A stretch of DNA of 64,000 bases from Myxocyprinus asiaticus (Eukaryota > Chordata > Actinopteri > Cypriniformes > Catostomidae), in contig NC_059368.1 of the NCBI RefSeq assembly GCF_019703515.2, forward strand, positions 30,478,289 to 30,542,288, in the 5' to 3' direction. Shown here in pieces: positions 12,150 through 24,148 of the stretch. The notes below the pieces were generated by a model. The model saw only the letters and a program-made list of their open reading frames with translations. It was not told where the DNA came from and made no database searches. The translations under genes and the position numbers were made by a program. Position 1 is the first letter of the stretch. Each line of letters starts with the position of its first letter.

Positions 12150-12420
12150 GGACTCTCCATAGACATAATGATTTACATAACTTTCTGCATTTTTACATTT
12201 TCAAAAAAAAAACACATTTTAATATGTTTTTTTAAGCGATTTGAATTATGAGGACACTAGAAATGTCCTCATAAACCACATTTATAGCATAATACCATTG
12301 TAATGACCAGTTTGTAACCTAAACAAATGTCCTCGCAAACCACCCAAACCCGCCCACACAGACACACACACACACACACGCACACCCACACACACGCACA
12401 CCCACACACGCACACAGACT
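12150..12420 (+). repeat. interspersed repeat with (CA)n end
   Basis: A segment with paired TTATGAGGACA and ATGTCCTCATAA words is followed by a CA-rich tract (12358-12417). A related GTCCTCACTA-containing stretch next to a (GT)n tract occurs at 49027-49175, suggesting a shared family. Confidence 0.5.
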
Positions 12421-13375
12421 CTAGCTCACTCTAGCTCATTCTGTCTAATGATATTAGTGTAAGTTGAACACATATTGTCATCTACATCAACAGCTGCTTT
12501 TGCGTGCATTAGACTGCCGTACTGGATGGGTCAGATTTCATTTTCATGCAAATCAGTGGCATAGGAAATCAAGGACAACTCTCCCTGCATACTATTTGTG
12601 ACTTATGAAACTATTTATATAGACTGAGTCTGGTAAGCATATTGGACAGCATGTTAATGTAAATTAAACATGAATGAGACTGGAGTCATTATGGAAAATA
12701 TTTTTCTATGAATTCATAAACCATATATTTATAAAATACAATTTTAGTGAACCTACATGTTCTTCTTTCTCTTTTCCCCTTTTCAGCCCTATTAACACCA
12801 AGTCCAAACCTTTGGGCAAGAAAACATAGTGGACAAGACCAACTCAGAAATATTATACTACAATGATCCTTTTTTTGAGTGTGTGTGTGTGTGTGTCTGA
12901 GGCTAGGTAGATTTATTAATATATTTAATTTCAAACAAATATTTGAAATGAATCAACAATTTAATCTGCAGATTTGTCAGATAATAATGGAATTTCAGCA
13001 TTAGACAGCACTGCGAATAGTTTGGGTGTGAAAACACTTGTGTTGTTTAGTCACCCAGTGTTTGAATTGCACAATTACAATTAGGGGGCTTTTAGCTATT
13101 TTTAAGCACTTTCTGTATGGCATTTTCTGTTTGAAATAAAATAGTAGTTTATCTCACAAACCAAGTTATGTTTCCCTTGTGTTGTACACATGTACCCATG
13201 TGTTTGTTTATGTAAAGTTTTCACAAGTTTATTTTATATGGGATATACCGCACTGTACATTATTGGTCATAATGGAAAGTACAGAAGCAGCTTACCATTG
13301 ATGTTATTAGCTAATTCTTCAGGCAAACTGGAATTTTGTTTGCAAATATCTTTTTTTTTTCTTCTTTTTTTATTG
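12421..13375. other. intronic sequence, nothing recognised
   Basis: AT-rich; a short (GT)n tract lies at 12879-12895. No gene or element was recognised. Confidence 0.45.
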
Positions 13376-13378
13376 AGA

Positions 13379-13418
13379 TTTATTTGTTTGTTTGTTTGTT
13401 TGTTTGTTTGTTTGTTTT
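13379..13418 (+). repeat. (TTTG)n microsatellite
   Basis: About nine TTTG units, followed by a poly-T run at 13465-13486. Confidence 0.93.
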
Positions 13419-13489
13419 TGCAGCAGGTAAAAATGCGTACCTCAAACTACCTCAGGCAAAATTCTTTTTTTTTTTTTTTTTTTTTTGGT

Positions 13490-15419
13490 TACTAAAAATA
13501 TTGGTAATTCTATTGAAATGTTCCTCATGTAACTGAATTATACCAGTTTAGAGCATGTACTTTGTATGTCCCTGCAGCAGTTTGCCTCAATCTCCTTTTG
13601 TTGGGGTTTAAGCTTTAATTAGGGAGGTCAACCCCCCAGAATTCACACTTAGCCTTCAGTCAAACCGAAATGGTTTAAATTGGAGGTGGCAGTAGGTTTG
13701 GGGTCCTACCTGTTTTAGTGGGAGAATTAATAATGCGAATGGCTGGTCTTGGCCGGCCTTCAAACAGCAGGGCAACAATACGATTAGCTGAGTCATAGTA
13801 CCACACACCACGGTAATGAAATCAGGAAGCAGCTTCTTTTCATCAGAGGGAGGCCAGAAGTGGAGGGCCAATGCCAGGGAAGAAAACAAGTAGGGAGGAG
13901 ACTGGAGGACAGGAAGACATGGTTGGAACAACCACACAAACAGGGCGGACAGGGACAGTGAATAAAGCTGCTGAATGTTAAAGAGGCTGCACAGTGCCTT
14001 CTCTACTTAGTTCTATCTCCATCTTTCTCTCTCTTTCAGAATCACTCATCTTTTGTCTCTAACTTCTTTAAGTTTTTCTCTGTTTATATAGCAACATTCT
14101 CCTTAACAGCATCTGTGCTTGGGGCAGTCTTCAGCTTCTGTAGTGCAGCAAATTAAGCCCATTGGAACACTTTCAAACTATATTGAGCATATGATGAAAG
14201 CAAGATTCCAAAGCAACATTTGATTGAAGTACAGTGACGATAAGCTAAAAGATAAATTCATGATCCTCATGAAAAGACTAGCACTGGTTTTGCAAATCAA
14301 ATACAAAAGAGTTACACTGTTATGGTAACTTTATTGTGAACTGCAACATAATACACAGCGTAGAGAGGGATATACTGAACCTTGCTGATGTAAGAAGCAT
14401 AAGCAATTCAAATAACAGCTCAATGTTTTCCTCAAAACATTACCAGAATATGTTTATCTAGGATGCCTTAAGTTTCTGTTTTATTTAGAACTAAATGTGA
14501 AATATTCCTTGCACTAAGGACACAAACTGAATATGTTAGGAACCAAATCACAATGTGTCCTCACGTTTTTGTGCAGGCAATTGAAGTTTCACAGAGAAAA
14601 GGAGACAGACTCATCTATTATATGAAACTCTGTGTGACATGATAACTTTTGTCACAAATCTGCAAGGAAGAAACAGCTAATAATTGTCATAGGGACATAA
14701 TAAATATTTAAGGTGCATTTTCACAATTCTCCCATGCATTTGCAGGTGTGTCAGAAAGTACATTTTTGACTCTGCTCATTCTATTTAGAGTTGTGTGCTC
14801 TCATAGGTCAAGGAGTTGCTCACTGAATAAGTATCTTTGATTAACTAAATGCAAACATCTGATTAAAACATCACTGCTGTATTAGTTTCAATGCAAATGC
14901 AACAGCAGAACAATGTTGGATATAGTGACACAAATGTAATGTAATAGACGAACAGTAAAACACACACAAATGTGTACAAAAGGTCATGTGTTAATAGATC
15001 AGACACATCAGTTACAGATTAAAACCTTGTCATGTGGGGTCACCTTCTGGCGCCATGACAGCAGAGCATGCGGTGCTCACACAACAACCCCTAAATTATC
15101 TCTGGCCCTCATTGGTTCAGTCATGAACCCTGAACAACGATCCATCAGTGCTACCTGATCCACCCTGGCTGCTCCCTAAAAATACCACCACCATCTATTC
15201 ACATCTATTGCAAATCTCTGTCTCATATGTTTATTTAGATCCATTTATTTAAGTTGATTTTTTCTCTGCACTGATTAATTAGATCAGGTATATATGACTG
15301 AGAAGTATGAGACTTTTTCATACTATTTGTAACTAATTTTTAACACAAAGAAATTACACAAATGCAACGGCACTGCAAATATCTACATTTTGAGTTTCTA
15401 TGAAAGTGATACAGAATCT
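13490..15419. other. intronic sequence, nothing recognised
   Basis: A purine-rich, less AT-biased part at 13620-13960 carries a 93-codon minus-strand open frame without any domain I know. The rest is AT-rich. I see no gene. Confidence 0.45.
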
Positions 15420-15507
15420 TAGATAAAGAAATGTTTCTCCCAAAAATGAAAATCCTATCATCATTATGTTGGTTTGACAAAGCCAACATACTGATCTACT
15501 ATTTAAG

Positions 15508-15551
15508 CTTCTTCTTCTTCTTCTTCTTCTTCTTCTTCTTCTTCTTCTTCT
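15508..15551 (+). repeat. (CTT)n microsatellite
   Basis: About 14 uninterrupted CTT units near the left end of the insertion. Confidence 0.97.
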
Positions 15552-15879
15552 GAGCCAAAATTTAAACAGTATCTCCTCATAGAGCTTTCAAGCTAAAAAC
15601 ACCAAACTCACCACAGACTATCAGACTGGTCTGACTCGGGTTGCTTTCTCTTTTCTAACTGATCGGACTTCTGGTATTCCCGTATCAGACTTCCGAACAG
15701 GACTGATTTTAAATTGACTCCCATTCAAGGTGTGAAAACTTTTCCCTGTAATAACTCCTTTAGAGGATTCAATCTACTTACTATCACTCTACCACTCATA
15801 CTTTCTATCTATCACTCTCTTTTCTATCTTTCCATCACTCCACTCTTTGTATTCTTTCTTTCACTCCATCACTTTAACA

Positions 15880-17425
15880 CCCTAGCAACTGCATACAACC
15901 TAGCAACCATTTAGTGCACCCTAGCAACCACAATCCATTGACTGCCATTCAAAATGGCTTAGATGGATATCTTCAGATCAGAATGTCCTACAGACATGAG
16001 AGTTGGCTTGTTTGAATTGGGTGAGCAATCAGTCTTCAAGTATCATCATGGAAACTACTTAGCCATGCACTAGCAACCATTTAGAGCACCCTAGCATCCA
16101 AACCCCTTTGACTTCCATTCAAAAAGGCTGCGTGTGATATATTCAGATCAGAATGTCCTACAGACAAGAGAGTTGGCTTGTTTGAATTGGGTGAGCAATC
16201 AGTCTTCAAGTATCATCATGGAAACTACGTAGCCACGCCCTAGCAACCATTTAGAGCATTATATGAGTGCTTATATGGGTGTCTCAGGATCAGAATGTCA
16301 TAAAGACTTAATTGTTTGCTTGTATGACTCAGAACAGCAAGCAGCCTTCTTGGTATCACACTGGCAACTGCCTAGCAACCACATGGGCTTACCCTAGCAA
16401 CTATGTAACAAATCACATATCTCTGCACCAGAACATCAGAGAGACTTCCGGGTTGACTTATTTCACTCAGGATGGCAAGGAGCCTTGATAAGTATCACCC
16501 TGGTACTTAGCAAACAGATGGGGTTACCCTAGCAACCATGTAACAAATCACATATCTCTGCAACAGAACATCGTAGAGAGTTCGGGTTGACTTATTTCAC
16601 ACAGGATGGAAAGGAGGCTTGATAAGTATCACCTTGGTAACTGCCTAGCAACCAGATGGGGTTACCCTAGCAACCAAGTAACAAATTACATATCTCTGCA
16701 CCAGAAAATCGTAGGGACTTCCGGGATGACTTATTTCACTCAGGATGGAAAGGAGGCTTGATAAGTATCACCTTGGTAACTGCCTAGCAACCATATGGGG
16801 TTATACTAGCAACCAAACCCCACTGACTTCCATTTAAAATCGCTTATATAGGTATCTCAGGATCAGAATGTCGTAGAGACTTCATTGTTGGCTTGTATTG
16901 GCTTGTATGACTCAGAACAGCAAGCAGCCTTCTTGGTATCACATTGGCAACTGCCTAGCAACCAGATGGGGTTACTCTAGCAACCAAGTAACATATCAAA
17001 TATCTCTGCACCAGAACATTGTAGAGACTTCCAGGTTGACTTATTTCACTCAGGATGGAAAGGAGCCTTGATAAGTATCACCCTGGTAACTGCTTAGGAA
17101 CCAGATGGGGTTACCCTAGCAACCAAGTAACAAATCACATATCTCTGCACCAGAACATTGTAGAGACTTCTGGTTTTGTTCATTTGACTCAGGGTAGCAA
17201 GGAGCCTTTTGAGTATCACCTTGGTAACTGCCTAGCAACCAGATGTGGTTACCCTAGCAACCAAGTAACAAATCACATACCTGTATCTCTGCACCAGAAC
17301 ATCGTTGAGACTTCCGGGTTGACTTATTTCACTCAGGATGGCAAGGAGCCTTTTGAGTATCACCTTGGTAACTGCCTAGCAACCAAATGGGGTTACCTTA
17401 GCAACCAATTTGCCATTCATAAAAA
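15880..17425 (+). repeat. CTAGCAACC minisatellite, ~138-bp unit
   Basis: The unit runs GCCTAGCAACCAGATGGGG, ACCCTAGCAACCAAGTAAC, ATATCTCTGCACCAGAACAT, GTAGAGACTTCCGGGTTGAC, TTATTTCACTCAGGATGG. The word CAGATGGGGTTA (or a variant) recurs near 16512, 16653, 16791, 16965, 17104, 17239 and 17386. The array starts with longer diverged units (two copies of a ~178-bp form at 15900-16260). The apparent 148-codon open frame at 17055-17501 is only the translated repeat. Confidence 0.92.
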
Positions 17426-18102
17426 CAAGCAAGATGTAGGGTTGCACAGGACTTCTTGCAGCTGGCTGTCTCTCTGTATGATGTTCCTTCTGTCTGTCTG
17501 ACTGTAAGACCTTCAAACTTCCAACTCTTCCAACTATTTTAAACTTTCACACAAGGCTTTGTCAAGCCAACATAAAGTTTGTCTTCAAACTTTACTATCT
17601 AGTTTACTCATGTTATTCCAAACCCGTATGACTTACTTTCATCCATGAAAAACAAAAAGAGATGTTTAATGTTTAACGCCTCAGTCACTATTCAGTTTTA
17701 TTGCATCTTTGTGCCATACAATGGAAGTGAATGGTGACTGAGGCTAACATTCTGCCTAACATCTCATTTTGCTTTCCATGGATGAAAGTAAATCAAACAA
17801 GTTTGGGACAACATGAGGGTGAGTAAATGATGACATAATTTTCATTTTTGAGTGAACTGTCCCTTTAAATGTGCACTAGTAATTACATGTGATCTCTGTA
17901 AGGTGGCCAGCATGAATTATGACAATTATGTAGAATAAAATTGATTATACGGAATAAAACAGGTTCCCTATCTGTCACTCACTCAACGTTGTGTTGATGT
18001 AGTGACACTAGGGGTCACTCTTGGGAGCCCCAACCACCTCTGATCTTTGAGAAACGGCCAATGGGAATTGGCGAGTGGAATTTGCATGCCCGGACATACG
18101 GG

Positions 18103-18110
18103 TATAAAAG
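18103..18110 (+). promoter_or_regulatory. TATA box in DIRS copy A terminal repeat
   Basis: TATAAAAG lies about 95 bp inside the terminal-repeat conserved core, followed some 25-30 bp later by CATTCAG. The same motif in the same setting occurs in copies B and C (there on the minus strand), suggesting it is the element's own promoter. Confidence 0.6.
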
Positions 18111-18254
18111 AAGCTGGCTTGCAACCACTCATTCAGATTTTCTTTTCGGAGCCGAGCGGTTGTATTTCACTGAGCTGAATTCCTCCGCTGATCCATTCAC
18201 CTACAAACTACTGGATTTACGGCGCATTTCAGCGGCTTCTACGCCTCTGCACCG

Positions 18255-19277
18255 GTGGAGTCCTTTGGTCCTTCTGCCTACGGGTATGAGGCCGCGTCGG
18301 TTAGCGCTGGGGGCAATTTGGGGACCTCAATGGGAGCAGCTCCACCGGGAAACCCCCCACGGAACTTCCATTCCCCAGCACACTCGTTAGCCCCGGTCGA
18401 GTTCTGGGATGAGACCGCCGGCTCGTCTCAGGGCGAGTTTGCATTCTCATTCGGGGCTTGCGAAGAGGATGAGCTGTCGATCACAGCATCAGAGAGCGGG
18501 CTTGTTCAGTCTGACGCTGAGGACTCGGCTGGGCTCCCACCTTCGGGTATGGTTGCCCAGTCGCAGGCCTATGTGGAACTGATGGCCATGCTTGCCCGGG
18601 TGGCTGCGAGCGTCGGGCTGGAGTGGAATCCTCCACTCTCCCCTGAACCCTCGCATCTTGATGATTGGTTCCTGGACCCAGAGCACCGCTTACGGCCACG
18701 CCCCGCCCCAGTCCTTTTCTTCCCGGAAGTGCATGATGAGCTGACGAGGTCATGGTAGGCACCTTTCACTGCCCGGACCCGATCTTTCAGCTCCCCCGCT
18801 CTCACTACCCTCGATGGTGGGGCTGCCAGGGGGTACTCGGCAAATCCATAGGCGGATAAGGCGGTTGTGGTGCACCTGTGCCTGCAGAGCACCGCCACCT
18901 GGTGGAACTGCCGAAGACTCCTGTCCAGGGCCTGTAGACTTAAGTCGTCTCTCGCGGCTAAGGCCTACGGTGCCGCTGGACAGGCCACTTCTGCCCTCTT
19001 CGCCATGGGTGTCCCCCTGCAGCAACAAGACCGGCTCCACCGCAGCCCGCCCCCTCATGCCCAAGAGGCTGCTGTACCCAAAATTTCAACAAAAGAGCAG
19101 TTTCCTTATTCCCTGGGTCACATATCCGGTGTTCACGACCGTTGTTATCATGACCGCTGGCCACCGTTCCTTTATGGCAGGTATGGCGCTACAGGGGCGG
19201 CCCCCCCGCCCAGTATGTGTGCTAGTAGGCCCTGTACTGGGGTAGGTGCTCCACATGCGCTGGTTGCCTGTCAGTAA
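18255..19277 (+). pseudogene. DIRS gag-like gene, copy A, broken
   Basis: One reading frame continues from 18255 to 19277 except for two TAG stops, at 18756-18758 and about 18849. The first part (GNLGTSMGAAPPGNPPRNFH, then LAPVEFWDETAG) matches the minus-strand copy B protein at 53376-53692. The later part (LKSSLAAKAYGAAGQATSAL) matches copy C at 60969-61130. After about 19030 the frame jumps to sequence that in copies B and C lies past the end of gag, so the C-terminal half of gag has been deleted. The function, a nucleocapsid-like protein, is inferred from position in the element. Confidence 0.7.
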
Positions 19278-19510
19278 CCCCGTGTGATGTATCTTCCACG
19301 AGACGGTTTCCCTGCTGGCAAACCCGTGTCTTCCTTGGTCAGAGTCCCCTCTGCCACCGGTCGCCGTGTTTGTAGAGCTTCGTCCCCTCTGGGTACGACC
19401 TACCACGGGGGCTTCTCCACATGTGGCACTGCCGACTCAGCTCGGTGAGACCATGTGACGTATTTCCACTCACTACCCTCCCTCCCTTCGGGCAGGGTGT
19501 GGATTTTTAA

Positions 19511-21430
19511 CTGTTTGGTGAAGTTGTTTGCCTGCTGTAATGTGTGGGTATGTTTTCTGGTAGGGTTGTTATTATTTAATGAATCAAATGTGTACTGATC
19601 ACGATGTGTTTATAAGTTTAGTTTTTTTAAAGTTTACTAATATTCATGATTTCTGAGTATTTTATAACATTGCTGCAGTTTTGATAGTCCCAAAGTGTGT
19701 GTCACTAAGTATGAGTGTGCCACTGTTTTCTTAGTTTTTTTTTTTTTTTTCCTCATTTCTCAGTCACAGAAATGCACAAGTTGAAAGATTATTATAATAA
19801 ATAATATAAAAATATAATAAAATATTAATTATTTATTTTTGCCTAATGGTCAAAATATTGCAAGCAAGTGTAAGCCAATAAAGTATGTTTGGAGCAATAA
19901 ATCAGTGTACTACAGACACTTTCCCTTTTTTTCCTTTAAACAGATCTCCATGAATATATGATCATCTTAAGTTGTATATAATGTATCGATTTCATAGCAC
20001 AGTAATATACTATATATTAATTTGTTTAGCGTGTAACCAACTCTCTGTTATAACTTTACTTCAAAATAAACTATTAAACATTTTTTAAACGTAATTGCAA
20101 TATTGCATATTTCTGCAAATTATTTTTGTTCAATAAAGTATTTCATAATTATTAAGTCCTTGTTTTGCTTTTTATGTTACAGTGTTATTGTTTGCAGTGC
20201 ATAGACCTACTATTGTAATATTACGATTCACTTGCATTCTCCACTGAGGCAGTAGATTGTAAAAATACAATGTCTTCAGTTGAACTCCTATCAGCCATTT
20301 TACAAGTTTCACCTCTTAAATTGATGTGTAATACAATACAAACATTAAAGTGTATCGTGAAGTGGATAAACCACTTTAATAATCATATTAAAATATAATT
20401 AAGAGTGTTGGCTATCTTCCTCAAAGTAAGTAATATATTGGTTATAAATGTTTAAGCAAATAACATAATATCAACATGAAAACAGCTCGTCATGACTTCG
20501 CTCTGCAGGTAAACTCAAGAGTTCTCGCTCAACCATGAGATTCATCTGCCACTGACAAAGTGTTCCACCACAAGTAACTTGCAGTTTTATGCTTCAACCG
20601 CTAGAGGGCCAAAAGTTACATGGTGAAGCTTTCAACACTTTCAAAAATGCAATTCGATCCTGTAGGTGAAGAACTTATTTAAGTGGAAATTCCACCTTTA
20701 ATAAGCATGTTAAGCAAAAACAAACAGAAACACATGATAACATCCTCAAAAACAAATAATTAAATCTGATTTAATCTTATTTGCACCTCTGTGAAAGTTG
20801 TAAATTAAGGTGTTTGTAGGACTATTGACGATAAAGCCAACAATGCTCTGCAGGATTTTCATTGTCCATTTAAAGAAAATGTTAAAACTAGCTATTACCA
20901 ACCTAAAGAACTTAAAGTCAAAGTGAGGTTCTCCTAAAATCTTCCCTTCTGTGGAACTGTGCTTAGATGCATGTAATGCGGCGTGATACTTCATAAAAAT
21001 GGCAAATTATTCCCCCATTATTCCATCCTCAGGTGTGAAAGATTCACTGACTGTTATTGCCATTTACTCTCCAATGAGATAGAGAAAGGTCCTGCAGATG
21101 TGTCTTGTAAAGCTACGATTGTTCTATTCTAAGAAGTCTGTTCAGTTAAACTACTCTGATTTCCCTGGAGTTCTCTCCTCTCTTTAAAACACATCATTAA
21201 CATGGGCTTATATCTCTCGAAGAATGACCGTTTGATGCATATTGCACACAAAAATGGCAAGCACTTTCTCGAACTGACAAGCTTTAATCTGATTGGTTGG
21301 CTTTATGTAACCACTACTGTATGAGTTAGGGTACACAGGTTTTGTCAGTCTGCCTGGACATTGTCATGTTTACAAGGTACCGATAAGCACTTTTGAGTAG
21401 GAACTAGTCTTGATTTCTCAAAGTTTGTGA
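19511..21430. other. intronic sequence, nothing recognised
   Basis: Strongly AT-rich with a poly-T run near 19734-19750. No gene or complete element was recognised. Confidence 0.5.
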
Positions 21431-21696
21431 GGCTCGTCACTTCGAACACTGAAAAAATTATAATTTTCTTAATTAGTATTTTTTTTTCTTGCTTTTTAGT
21501 AAAAATATCAAAATATTCTTAAAACAAGATATATTTACTTTACCAGCAAAATGACAAGATATTAAGTATTGTTTTCAGAGAAATCTGACAAAATTTATTC
21601 AACTTTATACTTAAAATAAGACAAACAAATCTGCCAATGGGGTTAGAAAAATAAACTTGTTTTCCATTTAAAATAAGTTTATTTTTCTAACCCCTT

Positions 21697-21700
<4 letters not shown>

Positions 21701-21767
<67 letters not shown>
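21701..21767 (+). repeat. (TA)n microsatellite
   Basis: More than 30 TA units inside the fold-back element. Confidence 0.97.
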
Positions 21768-21769
<2 letters not shown>

Positions 21770-21780
21770 CTTGTTTTAAG

Positions 21781-22790
21781 TAGGGATGTGCAAGACTAGT
21801 CGACAAGTCGACTAAACGGTTCTGTTGCTGCTAATCAACACTGGAATTACTAGTCGGTTAATATTTTTCCCCATTAAATTGTTCAACATTTTTACACATT
21901 TACGTTTGGCTTTATATTTTTACAGAGGCTGCAAATTACTGTCATATTAATGTTACACATTTTAAATATAATTAATAATAAAATATTATTTAAAAAAGAG
22001 GATATCTGGAGCAGATACAAAGTTTCATTTCACCTCAGGCTGCGCGTGCTTCTTCCCTCTCTAACTCGCGGCGCACGCAGGAAAATGTCCTCTCACGAGA
22101 CAAGAAAACTTAGCAAAGTAGCTATGAAATCACTTCGGTGGTGGTGCATGAAGCAGATTTCCGAAACGTTGGCTTGAAAGTCGTATGTTTTCACATTTGA
22201 GTCCTCTTTAAATCTGTGTGTGCTTGTATGTTATTTATCCACTGTGCAGGCTTTTTCAAGCACAGGATAGCAGCCTTAGGTGAGTCAAGTCCCGACTTTC
22301 ACCAGACCATGTCGACGTGTTAATTTTGGTCATCAAAAAATATATGCTTTTGAGTAAGTAGCCTAGAAAATGACAGTTTTAGGCAATTTTTTTTTTTTTA
22401 TCTGCTGATTAAGAAGGCTATTTTCAATGAGGTGCCAACTGCTTAATGGGTTAAACTATCTTTTATTCTGATTGCACGTCATGTTTAAAATATATTAGGT
22501 TTATTGCAGGCTACATCACAGGTCTATTTTTTCTTATAGTCATGTTCTATTTTTATTGTACAAAGATCATAATGCAAGGTGAGCACATCGCAGATAAATG
22601 CCCCTTTTCAGCTGAATTTAGCCTCAGATTTGGAATTTATTAAGTATTTTAAATGGGTCGCATAAACACGTTTTTTTTTTTTTTTTTTTACTGTTTTCTG
22701 AAGGTTGGTTTTTTTTTTAGACTAGCTGTCTAATCGACTCCAAAATTTTCGTTTAAACGTCAGTGAAATTAGTCGTTCCGCACATCCCCA
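21781..22790 (+). mobile_element. hAT-type element with perfect 8-bp duplication
   Basis: The ends TAGGGATGTGC and (reverse strand) TGGGGATGTGC are flanked by identical GTTTTAAG (21773-21780 and 22791-22798). An 8-bp duplication with such ends is diagnostic of hAT transposition. ACTAGTCGAC-type words lie near both ends. No hATC dimerisation domain or other transposase remains; the 75-codon open frame at 21950-22177 is unrecognised. It is 1,010 bp long and non-autonomous. Confidence 0.88.
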
Positions 22791-23166
22791 GTTTTAAGAA
22801 TAAACCTCACTAAATTTAGTTAGATTTCTCTGAAAACAAGACAAAATATCTTATGCCATTTTGCTTGTCAAGTAAATATCTTGTTTTAGGAATGTTTAGA
22901 TATTTTTACTGGAAAACAAGACAAAAATAATAATTAAGAAAATTATTTATAAATAAATAAATGATATTATTTTCTTAACTTAGTATTTTTGTCTTGTTTT
23001 ACAGTAAAAATATCTAAGCATTCCTAAAACAAGATAAATTCCATTGGAAAAATTGCATTAAATATATTGTTTTCAGAGAAATCTAACTAAATTTAATGAG
23101 GCTTATGCTTCCTTAGAAGCATAAGCTTCTAAGGAAGCTTCTTCCTTTTAAGAATGTTTAGATATA

Positions 23167-24012
23167 CACTGGCAGCCAAAAGTTTGGAATAATTTTTTGC
23201 TGTTTTTGATTTTGTTGATCACTGATTTTACTTTTTCGGAAGGACATTGGTACTTTAACTCACCAAAGTGGCATTCAACTGATCACAAAGTATAGTCAGA
23301 ACATTACTGATGTAAAAAACAGCACCATCACTATTTGAAAAAAAAAAAAGTCATTTTTGATCAAATCTAGACAGGCCCCATTTCCAGCAGTCATCACTCC
23401 AACACCTTATCCTTGAGTAATCACACTAAATTGCTAATTTGGTACTAGAAAATCACTAGCTATTATATCAAACACAGTTGAAAGCTATTTGGTTTGTTAA
23501 ATGAAGCTTAACATTGTCTTTGTGTATGTTTTTGAGTTGCCACAGTATGCAATAAACTGGCATGTCTTAAGGTCAATATTAGGTCAAAAATGGCAAAAAA
23601 GAAACAGCTTTCTCTAGAAACTCGTCAGTCAATCATTGTTTTGTATGAAGATTGCATACAAAGGTGTACACTACAGTCTTCAAAGACAAAGGACAACTGG
23701 CTCTAACAAGGACAGAAAGAGATGTGGAAGGCCAGATGTACAACTAAACAAGAGGATAAGTACATCAGAGTCTCTAGTTTGAGAAATAGATACCTCACAT
23801 GTCCTCAGCTGACAGCTTCATTGAATTCTACCCGCTCAACACCAGTTTCATGTACAACAGTAAAGATAAGACTCAGGGGTGCAGGCCTTATGGGAAGAAT
23901 TGCAAAGAAAAAGACACTTTTGAAACAGAAAAACAAAAAGAAAAGGTTAGAGGGGGCAAAGGAACACAGACATTGGACAACAGATAATTGGAAAAGAGTG
24001 TTATGGATCTTA
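23167..24012 (+). mobile_element. Tc1-like transposon, 5' half
   Basis: It starts CACTGGCAGCCAAAAGTTTG after a TA, as in Tc1-like ends, and contains a decayed transposase. It stops abruptly at 24012, where fold-back MITE sequence (GGAAAACAAGACAAAATTAC) resumes. The transposon therefore inserted into that MITE and later lost its right half. Confidence 0.8.
23590..24012 (+). pseudogene. Tc1-like transposase, N-terminal part, broken
   Basis: It opens MAKKKQLSLETRQSIIVLYE, the usual helix-turn-helix start of Tc1-like transposases. It then breaks (stop after DNWL) and resumes in another frame with ARCTTKQEDKYIRVSSLRNR and later [20 protein letters not shown]. It ends at the position where the first catalytic Asp would follow, so the whole DDE domain is missing. 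Confidence 0.82.
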
Positions 24013-24137
24013 ATGGAAAACAAGACAAAATTACAAATTAAGAAAACAATGTTTTGAAGTGTTTTCAGCAGGCTATAGCTTTTGTGTTCTACTGAGGTTT
24101 CTGTTGATGATGAATTTAGCTTTTGTTCTACTATTGA

Positions 24138-24148
24138 TGGGGGGGGGG
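24138..24148 (+). repeat. short poly-G run
   Basis: About ten G in a row between the Tc1 remnant and the dab1 exon. Confidence 0.85.

Larger units (their letters stand above)
15465..17602 (+). mobile_element. Helentron-like carrier of a minisatellite (candidate)
   Basis: The insertion has 19-bp near-terminal inverted repeats (15466-15484 and 17555-17573, 18 of 19 matching; ATGTTGGYTTGACAAAGCC). The right end has a perfect 8-bp-arm hairpin (17574-17593), then ACTAT and a terminal CTAG. The interior is a (CTT)n tract and a minisatellite; there is no coding sequence. Subterminal inverted repeats, a 3' hairpin, internal tandem repeats and insertion at a T-rich site are the described traits of Helentron-derived non-autonomous elements. 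The 5' end and exact target site are ambiguous, so the class is inference. Confidence 0.5.
15420..17868 (+). mobile_element. Angel-type element split by a 2.1-kb insertion
   Basis: The left end (15420-15464) reads AAATGTTTCTCCCAAAAATG and stops at ATCATCAT. The right part resumes at 17603 with TTTACTCATGTTATTCC and runs to GTGAACTGTCCCTTTAA at 17868. Placed together they read continuously through the standard Angel terminus, so everything between is a later insertion. Confidence 0.8.
17962..19510 (+). mobile_element. DIRS-type retrotransposon, copy A, 5' part
   Basis: It begins with the terminal repeat (TGTCACTCACTCAACGTTGT, then GATGTAGTGACACTAGGGGT), whose complement ends copies B and C. 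A TATA-box leader and a gag-like region follow. The element then runs into sequence at 19240-19500 that I cannot place with certainty, and stops; reverse transcriptase, RNase H and tyrosine recombinase are missing. It is a 5' fragment. Confidence 0.75.
21440..23160. mobile_element. fold-back MITE, interrupted by a hAT element
   Basis: The outer parts (21440-21780 and 22791-23160) consist of opposed copies of TCTTGTTTTCAGAGAAATCT-type and AAACAAGATA-type words. In 22803-23105 two long arms fold on each other around 22950. A second fold (GGGGTTAGAAAAATAAAC against GTTTATTTTTCTAACCCC) sits at 21640-21693. No coding capacity. Confidence 0.75.

Noticed and set aside
17055..17501. 148-codon open frame with repeated GNCLATRWGYPSNQVTNHI-like peptide
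   Set aside because: The peptide repeats only because the DNA is the ~138-bp minisatellite; the unit length being close to a multiple of three keeps the frame open.
15465..17602. Classical Helitron with 5' TC and 3' CTRR
   Set aside because: The right end fits CTRR, but the left end does not begin with TC at the junction and the hairpin is closer to the end than usual; a Helentron-type element fits better, still unproven.
21950..22177. 75-codon open frame in the hAT element as a first transposase exon
   Set aside because: No BED zinc finger or other hAT motif could be recognised, so function is unsupported.
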